Shown here piece by piece: positions 56,967 through 64,000 of a stretch of 64,000 nt of DNA. The stretch is from Rickettsia endosymbiont of Lasioglossum villosulum (lineage in GTDB: Bacteria; Pseudomonadota; Alphaproteobacteria; Rickettsiales; Rickettsiaceae): positions 744,001 to 808,000 of the forward strand of contig NZ_OZ032152.1 of the NCBI RefSeq assembly GCF_964026455.1, read 5' to 3'. A program made the position numbers and the translations under genes. Below the pieces are notes generated by a model. That model was not told the DNA's origin. It saw nothing but the letters and a program-made list of their open reading frames with translations, and ran no database searches. Position 1 is the stretch's first letter. The number at the start of each line of letters is the position of its first letter.

Positions 56967-59900
56967 TTACGCTTGATCTGTAGGAAATTCAGAAGCTACG
57001 CCTATTACAGGCGTATCAGTTATTTCTTGATCTAATACTGGAGCATCGCATTTTTTGAAATCTATATTTTCAACAAAGGATTTTTGTTGATTGAGACCCA
57101 TGTTATGAAACTCACTTAACGAAACTAATTTTTTGATTAATATAGCTTCTATAATTAACTTTTGCTCAGCTGTAGGAAATTTTGTTTCGATTGAATATTT
57201 AACATTTGAGGTATACTGAATCAAAAACTTTTGCTGTTCTGATTCCATAGCAACTAATTCAGGTATAGAAATCCCTATTTCTTTTAAATATTTTATATTA
57301 TAGGCGTTTTGAATAAAGAATTTTTGCTCTTCAGTATCCTTATTAAGTAATGTTTCTAAAGAAATTCCTAACTCTGTTAAGGTTTTTATATTATAGCCAT
57401 TTTGAATAAAGAACTTTTGCTCTTCAGTATCCTTACTAAATAATGTTTCTAGAGAAATTCCTAACTCTGTTAAGAGTTTTATATTGTTACCATATTGAAT
57501 AAAGAACTTTTGTTCTTCTATATCTTTACTAAATAATGTTTCTAAAGAAATACCTAACTCTGTTAAGGTTTTTATATTATAGCCATATTGAATAAAGAAC
57601 TTTTGTTCTTCTATATCTTTACTAAATAATGTTTCTAAAGAAATCCCTAATTCTACTAAGGTTTTTACATTATATCCGTTTTGAATTAGGAACTTTTGCT
57701 CTTCAGTATCCTTACTAAATAATGTTTCTAAAGAAATTCCTAATTCTGTTAAGGTTTTTACATTATATCCGTTTTGAATTAGGAACTTTTGCTCTTCAGT
57801 ATCCTTACTAAATAGTGTTTCTAAAGAAATCCCTAATTCTACTAAGGTTTTTACATTATATCCGTTTTGAATTAGGAACTTTTGCTCTTCAGTATCCTTA
57901 CTAAATATTTCTTCTAAAGTAAATCCTAATTCTGTTAAGTATTTTATATTAAAAGCATATTGAATCAGGAATTTTTGTTCTTCATTATCCTTACTAAATA
58001 ATGTTTCTAAAGAAATTCCTAAGTCTATTAAGGTTTTTACATTATATCCGTTTTGAATTAGGAACTTTTGCTCTTCAGTATCCTTACTAAATATTTCTTC
58101 TAAAGTAAATCCTAATTCTGTTAAGTATTTTATATTAAAAGCATATTGAATCAGGAATTTTTGTTCTTCAGTATCCTTACTAAATAATGTTTCTAAAGAA
58201 ATTCCTAAGTCTATTAAGGTTTTTACATTGTAGCCATTTTGAACCAGGAACGTTTGTTCTTCAATATCCTTATTAAATATTTCTTCTAAGGTAAATCCTA
58301 ATTTTATTAAGCTTTTTAGCCCATAGAAATTATTACATAATGTCGAGATTAAATCATCATCTTGCTCTATAAATTGTTTAGCAGTTACACCTAAATTAAT
58401 TAATGCTATTTCCTTTTCATTTAAATCACGATTAATTTTTTTACTGATGATAATTTGCTGTAATCGTTTATTATTTGTTTCTATTTCTTCGAAAGTAGAA
58501 TATTTATTAGTAGAAATTTTAGAAGAAATTTCCTTGATAGAATTTCTAAAATCCTTAAGGTTTTCAACTGATATTTCATTTTCATGGTTATCATCTTGGG
58601 GTTCAGTAATTATTTCTATGTCTTGCTTTATTTCTCCTAAATTTATTTTTTTATTTCGGTAATTATTACAAGTCTCAACAAATATTTTAAATATTTTTTT
58701 ATTTCGTTCTAATTCTATTTCACTTTGTTCAGATAATATTTCTGGATGGAACTGAAAAGTTTTAATTGGGGCTCCAAACTCTGATTCAGTTGCCACTATT
58801 TCATTTTCTATCATTGCAACTGGATTTATAAAGTTTAAATTACCAATTTTTTTTACTATTTGTTTATGAGAAGCCCAAAATTTTTGAGGTGGTAGATGGG
58901 CTGATTCTAAATCTTCAACAATAGATGAATTTTTAGTAATACGGGCTAATTCTAAATCTTTATCAATCCTAACTTTTGAATAATCTAGCTCATCAACATT
59001 AGCTAATTTACCTCCAAAATATACATTTATAAGTTGATGCCCACCGCATATTCCTGTTATTGGTATACCTTTTTGTATAGCAACATCTATCAATATACTT
59101 TCTGCTATTGAGCGTTCTTTATCAGTTTCACCAAAATTTTCTTTACTATCAAATAATTCAGGATAAACTGCTGCTTCATTACCAGGAATTATCAGACCAT
59201 CAACGTTCTGAAGCATTTCTTTTGCTTTTCCAGCTTCTAAAATCTTTTCTATAGATTGAGTTTTAGTGTTTAATGGCACAATCTTTCTATAATCTATATA
59301 TATAACATTCCCGTCTTGTTCCATTATACGTTCTTTGGCTTCCTCTGCTGTATCCCCTCCTACTTCTGCATTATAACTTAAAGCAATAATAGGTTTAGTG
59401 TTATTAGAAGAATCTGGCTTTTGCTCGTCTTGAAAACTCCATAATATAGTGTCAGAATTTGTATAATTTACTGTTTCTAAATATCCTTTAACTTCCTCTA
59501 TATTTGAAAAATAAGTTGCTAGTCGTTTAGCTAATACTGCTTCATCTACATTGTACATTTTAGAAAGTAACTTAGTATATGGCAGTATTTCCTTGTATAA
59601 GCTTTGATCTATGTCCTTTGAAAGTAGAGGTTCCTTATTAAATAATTTTTTTATTTGAGATATTTCATGCGAATTACATATTTTAGGAAGTAACTCATTA
59701 ATGTGTGGTAGTATTTCTTCATATAATTTTTCATCTATATTATCTAAAGGTAGAGATCTATCCTTTAATGCTGCTTTTATCTCAGGGACTTCAGACAATT
59801 CATATATTTTAGGAAGTAAATAATTAATGCAATCTAGCCTTGCTTCGTGCAAGTGTTCATCTATATTACCTGTGAATTTGGCTCTGTGGTCATTTATTGT

Positions 59901-60113
59901 TTCAGCTACTTTACTTGAGTTTATTTCATTGAAATTATCTTGTAGTAATTTCTTTAGTTGCTTTCGGTTTTCTTCATTATATTCTGTATCATCTAATAAC
60001 TGGTTATATGCTAATAAAATTTTAAGGTTTTCTGTACTTATTGTTAAAGTACTTAAATCAGTAGTAGTTAGTAATTTATAAATTTGTTCTATATTTTCAA
60101 ATGTAACCAGCAT
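56967..60113 (-). CDS. Class I glutamine amidotransferase-like (C26) protein with thirteen 31-residue repeats
   Basis: A 1048-residue protein in three parts. Residues ~84-210 hold three ~42-residue helical repeats (IDEKLYEEILPHINELLPKI type). Residues ~238-485 form a class I GATase/peptidase C26 domain with nucleophile Cys356 in TGICGGHQL and His456/Glu458 in FQFHPEIL, close to gamma-glutamyl-GABA hydrolase PuuD. Residues 575-977 are thirteen tandem 31-residue repeats (GISLETLFSKDTEEQKFLIQ core), units 2-12 nearly identical. No signal peptide. I know no characterised protein with this layout. The triad looks intact, so a hydrolase on gamma-glutamyl or glutamine side chains is a reasonable guess. 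Confidence 0.8.
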   Translation of the reverse strand: MLVTFENIEQIYKLLTTTDLSTLTISTENLKILLAYNQLLDDTEYNEENRKQLKKLLQDNFNEINSSKVAETINDHRAKFTGNIDEHLHEARLDCINYLLPKIYELSEVPEIKAALKDRSLPLDNIDEKLYEEILPHINELLPKICNSHEISQIKKLFNKEPLLSKDIDQSLYKEILPYTKLLSKMYNVDEAVLAKRLATYFSNIEEVKGYLETVNYTNSDTILWSFQDEQKPDSSNNTKPIIALSYNAEVGGDTAEEAKERIMEQDGNVIYIDYRKIVPLNTKTQSIEKILEAGKAKEMLQNVDGLIIPGNEAAVYPELFDSKENFGETDKERSIAESILIDVAIQKGIPITGICGGHQLINVYFGGKLANVDELDYSKVRIDKDLELARITKNSSIVEDLESAHLPPQKFWASHKQIVKKIGNLNFINPVAMIENEIVATESEFGAPIKTFQFHPEILSEQSEIELERNKKIFKIFVETCNNYRNKKINLGEIKQDIEIITEPQDDNHENEISVENLKDFRNSIKEISSKISTNKYSTFEEIETNNKRLQQIIISKKINRDLNEKEIALINLGVTAKQFIEQDDDLISTLCNNFYGLKSLIKLGFTLEEIFNKDIEEQTFLVQNGYNVKTLIDLGISLETLFSKDTEEQKFLIQYAFNIKYLTELGFTLEEIFSKDTEEQKFLIQNGYNVKTLIDLGISLETLFSKDNEEQKFLIQYAFNIKYLTELGFTLEEIFSKDTEEQKFLIQNGYNVKTLVELGISLETLFSKDTEEQKFLIQNGYNVKTLTELGISLETLFSKDTEEQKFLIQNGYNVKTLVELGISLETLFSKDIEEQKFFIQYGYNIKTLTELGISLETLFSKDIEEQKFFIQYGNNIKLLTELGISLETLFSKDTEEQKFFIQNGYNIKTLTELGISLETLLNKDTEEQKFFIQNAYNIKYLKEIGISIPELVAMESEQQKFLIQYTSNVKYSIETKFPTAEQKLIIEAILIKKLVSLSEFHNMGLNQQKSFVENIDFKKCDAPVLDQEITDTPVIGVASEFPTDQA
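57183..58391 (-). repeat. 93-bp tandem repeat array inside the amidotransferase gene
   Basis: Thirteen units of 93 bases encode the 31-residue repeats. Units 4-8 differ by only a few bases, implying recent duplication or gene conversion. Two subtypes alternate in units 2-6 (GFTLEEIF and GISLETLF), so a two-unit block of 186 bases was also duplicated. Confidence 0.9.
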
Positions 60114-60155
60114 TTTTAATTCCTTATTTTAATTCAATTGTTATCACTAAATATG

Positions 60156-60195
60156 ATAATTACCATAAAATATGGTAATTATTGAAAAAAGTCAA
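60156..60195 (-). promoter_or_regulatory. Promoter and palindrome upstream of the amidotransferase gene
   Basis: Arms ATAATTACCATA (60156-60167) and TATGGTAATTAT (60171-60182) are perfect over 12 bases with a 3-base spacer. On the minus strand TTGACT (60195-60190) and TATTTT (60172-60167) are 17 bases apart, so the palindrome covers the spacer and -10 box. This arrangement fits a repressor operator. Confidence 0.5.
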
Positions 60196-60259
60196 GGATG
60201 GGGGTTAATTATTTTTAATAACCTTAGATGATAATTATTAGCAATTATTAATAATTTAA

Positions 60260-63200
60260 TTATTCTATAATAATACTACCTATAACTCCTCTATAGTAAG
60301 TTTTAGGGTCATACATAGATTCACTATAAATAGCAGGAAGTGTAAATATTCCTTTATTGATGGCTTTAATTTTATATTGATAAGTCATTTCATGGTTAGG
60401 AATAGTGCCAAAAATCATTATTCTATCATCACGTCGATTTGTATATATCGGTCTCCAAATCATTGCCTGTTTATCAAGTTCTAAAATATTTATATTATTA
60501 TCTGGTAAAAGCTCAAAGCCTGCTGGTAATAAATCAAGGATCACCATATTATTTAAGGCATTAGTACTATTAGAACGCATAGTAATTTTTACTGTGACAT
60601 TATCACCTAATTTTACTTTATTTATCTCTTTATTATTCTCATCCAGATATTTTTTAGTTATCTCTATACCTTTTACAATCTCTTTATTTTCTTTTAAAAC
60701 TTTATCATACCCTGAAGTTAAAAGCTGATAGAAAAAGCCATTATTTGTTGAAGTTAAATTAACTTCTTTAGCTTCATTTATTAGGAAACTAGCTTGCATT
60801 ATTTTGTTATTTTCTAAAACAACTTCTTGGTTAGAATAATTTACTTTAATAGTATTTTCATCTGCGTTATTTATTTTATCAGCATAAGTAATACTTGCCA
60901 TAATTGCGTAGCTTGCTGATAGAGTATTATAATTATCTTTAGCAAAATTTGCTATATCCTCTACAACTTTCTGATCAAAGCTTTTTAGTCTTTCAGGGAA
61001 ATGTAAAGAGATCAGATATAAATACTCACTATATTTTATTAGCGGACTATAATATAGATAATCTGTTTTTAATATTGTAGATTTATCTAACGTAAACTTA
61101 TCTAATAATTTATTTGCTTCTTCATTCATTTGTAGCATTTTATAGCTAGCAGCTAAATAAACAGCAGTTAAATCACTATGCCATTTATCTTGTTGATATT
61201 CTTCTAAATATTTTAAGATATTTGCGATATAGCTTGTGGTAATCACATTATTTCTAGTCAAAATATAAACGGCATAGGCTTTTTCTCTGGCTTCATTTAA
61301 GGAACTAATAGACCTATTCGCCATATTCTCTAAATAATATATACCTTGATTGAATGTATCGCTAGGAACGGCTAAATATTTACTAGCTGCTTCGGTTAAA
61401 AAATGCATAGCATAAACAGAAATGAATGGATCAGAATTATCGCTAACATTATTCCAATATTTAAACCCACCATCATAATTTTGACGTTCTGATAGCATTT
61501 GAAAAGCTTTAGATAATGACTCATCCATTTTCTTACGATCTGTTTGTAGTATGGTAACTAGATTTTGCTGATCATATAATAAAACATTAGCAAAATTTTG
61601 GCTTATTAATTGCTCAGTGCAGCCATAAGGATAATTATTTAAGAAATCTCTAAAACCAGAAATAATAGCAAGCGGTGATTTAGAAGCAGAAATTTGTAAT
61701 TTAGCAAATTCCGGATATAAATCTCTTGCGATTTTTAAAGTAATATTATTACCAGCAGCAAAGCCAGTATCAACTGTTGTAACGTTAGGCATAGGCGGAC
61801 GTACGCTAGTTGTTGTGGTAATTTCAGAGCTATGTACTACAGCCAAAGAGATAATATCAGGTTTAAGGTGATTTATAGAAGCTGTAACCTTGAAGTCAGC
61901 CGAACCAAGCTTATCTGTTGCTTTTAATTTAACATTAATAGTAGCTTCTTTATTTTCATCAATCTGTATTTCATTAGGATATTCTAGGATTTTAAGCCCA
62001 TTGCTTGTCTCAATATTTACAAAAACTTGAGCGTTTCTTGAATCTTTTAAATTATTAAATATTGTTACCGGTACTGTAAATTCATCATCTGGAGCTACAA
62101 ATAAAGGTAAGTTTGGAGTAATAATAATATCTGATTGTACTAAAACATCAGATTTGAAAGCTCCAGCAGCTTCAAGACTTGCTGATACTGCCATAACTCT
62201 TAAAGTGCCGTTAAAGTAGCTTGGAATATCAAATTTAATTTCTCTTTTATCAAGATCTGCATCTAAAATTCCTGACCAGAATACTACGGGAGGCTGATCT
62301 TTTCTTTTAAATGGATTAAGGTTTCTGCTAATATCCATAGCATAATCACCTGGAGGTGCTGCCATAGCTTTCATTAAAAATGAGCTTTCTGGCAATATTA
62401 AATCCATAATTTGTGATGTGGTTACCTCAAGGGCTCTATTACCTATAAAATAATTAAGTGGATCAGGTGTTTGATAACCAGCAAACGATAATATTCCTTC
62501 ATCAACGGCAAATATTACAATTTTACCAGGATTTTTAGTACTATAATTAATTGTTAGTTTCTCACCTGATTTTATCTTTGTAGGAAGTGCTAGTTCAATT
62601 TCTTGATTATGTTTATGTACATCAGAGGTGAAAGGTACTACTGCATAACTAAATGGCGACATAAATATTTCTTTAGCGTCTAGATCCCTAACGAATTGTA
62701 CGTTTACATATCCTTTGCCTTCAAAGTCATTAGGTATTTTGATTTCCTGAATAGTGTTATTTTCATCTGTTTTAAACCAAGTAAAATTATGCATCTTATC
62801 AGTTTCAATAGTAATTAATCCATATCCTGTATAAGGAGTAATAATATTTAAAAGAATCGTATCACCAGCTTCATAAGAATCTTGATCAAGATTAACTGTT
62901 AAATTAGCCTTTTCAGTTAGGTTAGCCGTAACATTGCCCTCACCTATTACCGAAAACTCGCTTTGAGCGAATATAGTTCCATCTTTATCTGTTAAATAAA
63001 TAACGTAATCGCCTGCTTCTTTAGTAGATATATTATAAACAAAGCCGTCTTCTGCTGTAATATCGATTTTATCAGAAGATATATTCGTCTCAATAGGAAC
63101 TGATTTATAGGAATAATTACCCCCACCATCAGCAACTAAATTATTTACATGATTAATTTTCTTTAAAGTAAGACTCAAATCAGGAACTGCTACTTTATCT

Positions 63201-64000
63201 GCTTTATTTGATATAGCAATGAACTCTATTTTTGAAGTAGTTCCTCTTTTGATATATTTTAAATCACTATCACTTTTAAAGCCTATTATGTAATCTAGCG
63301 GTGAAACTATGATGGATTTATTTGCATTTACACTTCTTCCTGAATCAGGCTCAAATCCATCTACTGAAAGTGTCAAATTAAAAGTAGCATTATAATATTT
63401 TTCAAGATTCAGTGTAAAAATAGCATCCCCTTTAGAATCGGTAGTAATATCGCCTAAGCGTTCACTAAAAAATTCTTTATTTTCTTTACTGCTGTAAAAT
63501 TTATAATCTTTAAAAGCAGGCACAAAGAATTGTGTTGGTCTAATATCGATATATCCGCTAACTTTCCTATTTCCTGCCGGCGTACCATAAAGATTTATAA
63601 GATTAACATTTGCTTTAAGGTCTTTAGGATTTGTCCATAATTCATCCTTTAAGTTATTGAAGTTTATGTTTATTTTCATGCGATCAGGCTGAAAATCTTC
63701 AACTCTTAAACTTATACTATTGAGATAACTATTATCACCCTTATTCCCCACTAAATATAAACTTACATTATATGTACCACTTAAAAATTCCTCATATGTA
63801 GTAAATAAATATTCAGTAAATCCATCTGGATTTAATGTTATCTTACCTTTATCTATTATTTGCCCACGAGGATTAGTTACCTCTACCGCTAGAGGTAACC
63901 CGTCAAATTTTCCTTGCCAATCGTTTTGCTTTAGGATAATACCTATATGTCCGTGTTCTCCTGGTCTATAAATTCCACGATCAGAAAACAGATAAGCCTT
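60260..64000 (-). CDS. Alpha-2-macroglobulin family protein (partial, runs off window end)
   Basis: 1246 residues are visible with the frame open to base 64000, so the N-terminus is outside. The SDRGIYRPGEHGHIG motif marks the MG3 region, VFAVDEGILSFAGYQTPDPL the bait-adjacent macroglobulin domain, and GCTEQ (encoded at 61610-61624) is the intact thioester. A terpenoid-toroid helical domain and C-terminal receptor-like domain follow. Bacterial A2Ms are periplasmic protease traps that covalently bind attacking proteases and often partner with PBP1C. Full length is typically above 1500 residues. Confidence 0.93.
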   Translation of the reverse strand, partial: KAYLFSDRGIYRPGEHGHIGIILKQNDWQGKFDGLPLAVEVTNPRGQIIDKGKITLNPDGFTEYLFTTYEEFLSGTYNVSLYLVGNKGDNSYLNSISLRVEDFQPDRMKININFNNLKDELWTNPKDLKANVNLINLYGTPAGNRKVSGYIDIRPTQFFVPAFKDYKFYSSKENKEFFSERLGDITTDSKGDAIFTLNLEKYYNATFNLTLSVDGFEPDSGRSVNANKSIIVSPLDYIIGFKSDSDLKYIKRGTTSKIEFIAISNKADKVAVPDLSLTLKKINHVNNLVADGGGNYSYKSVPIETNISSDKIDITAEDGFVYNISTKEAGDYVIYLTDKDGTIFAQSEFSVIGEGNVTANLTEKANLTVNLDQDSYEAGDTILLNIITPYTGYGLITIETDKMHNFTWFKTDENNTIQEIKIPNDFEGKGYVNVQFVRDLDAKEIFMSPFSYAVVPFTSDVHKHNQEIELALPTKIKSGEKLTINYSTKNPGKIVIFAVDEGILSFAGYQTPDPLNYFIGNRALEVTTSQIMDLILPESSFLMKAMAAPPGDYAMDISRNLNPFKRKDQPPVVFWSGILDADLDKREIKFDIPSYFNGTLRVMAVSASLEAAGAFKSDVLVQSDIIITPNLPLFVAPDDEFTVPVTIFNNLKDSRNAQVFVNIETSNGLKILEYPNEIQIDENKEATINVKLKATDKLGSADFKVTASINHLKPDIISLAVVHSSEITTTTSVRPPMPNVTTVDTGFAAGNNITLKIARDLYPEFAKLQISASKSPLAIISGFRDFLNNYPYGCTEQLISQNFANVLLYDQQNLVTILQTDRKKMDESLSKAFQMLSERQNYDGGFKYWNNVSDNSDPFISVYAMHFLTEAASKYLAVPSDTFNQGIYYLENMANRSISSLNEAREKAYAVYILTRNNVITTSYIANILKYLEEYQQDKWHSDLTAVYLAASYKMLQMNEEANKLLDKFTLDKSTILKTDYLYYSPLIKYSEYLYLISLHFPERLKSFDQKVVEDIANFAKDNYNTLSASYAIMASITYADKINNADENTIKVNYSNQEVVLENNKIMQASFLINEAKEVNLTSTNNGFFYQLLTSGYDKVLKENKEIVKGIEITKKYLDENNKEINKVKLGDNVTVKITMRSNSTNALNNMVILDLLPAGFELLPDNNINILELDKQAMIWRPIYTNRRDDRIMIFGTIPNHEMTYQYKIKAINKGIFTLPAIYSESMYDPKTYYRGVIGSIIIE

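Noticed and set aside
57183..58391. CRISPR-like array from 93-bp periodic repeats
   Set aside because: The whole period is coding, in frame and nearly uniform; it is a protein repeat array.

Overview
The window reads as a chromosomal segment of a Rickettsia (obligate intracellular Alphaproteobacteria). The evidence is the strongly AT-rich sequence, the single-copy core genes (ruvA, ruvB, dnaB, ubiX, priA, hemB, fabD), the many short palindromic repeats scattered between and even inside genes, an Sca-type autotransporter beta-domain, and several genes caught in the act of decay. I do not assign a species.

Layout. Bases 1-14383 are mostly core: a truncated MFS transporter, ruvA and ruvB with a leucine-rich-repeat (LRR) gene lodged between them, an MsbA-like ABC exporter, AmpG, a D-Ala-D-Ala carboxypeptidase, a frameshifted aromatic amino acid permease, DnaB, UbiX and PriA. 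Bases 14380-19168 hold a minus-strand accessory cluster: two paralogous helical proteins, a NADAR-family N-glycosidase and a long ankyrin protein. Bases 19467-34287 mix core genes (hemB, a PI-kinase-like effector, tRNA-Asn, pepP, tRNA-Gln, yihY-like, fabD) with decaying accessory genes. One of these is an autotransporter whose passenger is a Ulp1-type cysteine protease.

Bases about 34557-53043 look like an integrated mobile island. A serine recombinase lies against tRNA-Ser and its 3' end reads antisense through the tRNA. A 10-bp direct repeat of the tRNA 3' end recurs exactly where core-type genes resume. Cargo: a RelE-type toxin-antitoxin pair, a nucleotidyltransferase-HEPN protein, an LRR protein, secreted/membrane unknowns, a truncated TraA/MobL relaxase, and a run of large plus-strand genes: an OTU protease, two relatives of its C-terminal and N-terminal modules, and a SecA-like helicase half. 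The right end carries remnants of an AAA-ATPase-like gene, a pentapeptide protein and a phage terminase small subunit.

Bases 53075-64000 return to small conserved genes, an HD-domain alarmone hydrolase fragment, a frameshifted ProP-like transporter, an APC permease, a very unusual class I amidotransferase-like protein with thirteen 31-residue repeats, and the C-terminal 1246 residues of a thioester-containing alpha-2-macroglobulin that runs off the window.

The most interesting points are the Ulp1-autotransporter, the OTU/SecA-like cluster on a tRNA-Ser island, the NADAR/ankyrin cluster and the amidotransferase-repeat protein. All look like host-interaction or inter-genome-conflict machinery, but every functional statement here comes from motif reading, not from database searches.
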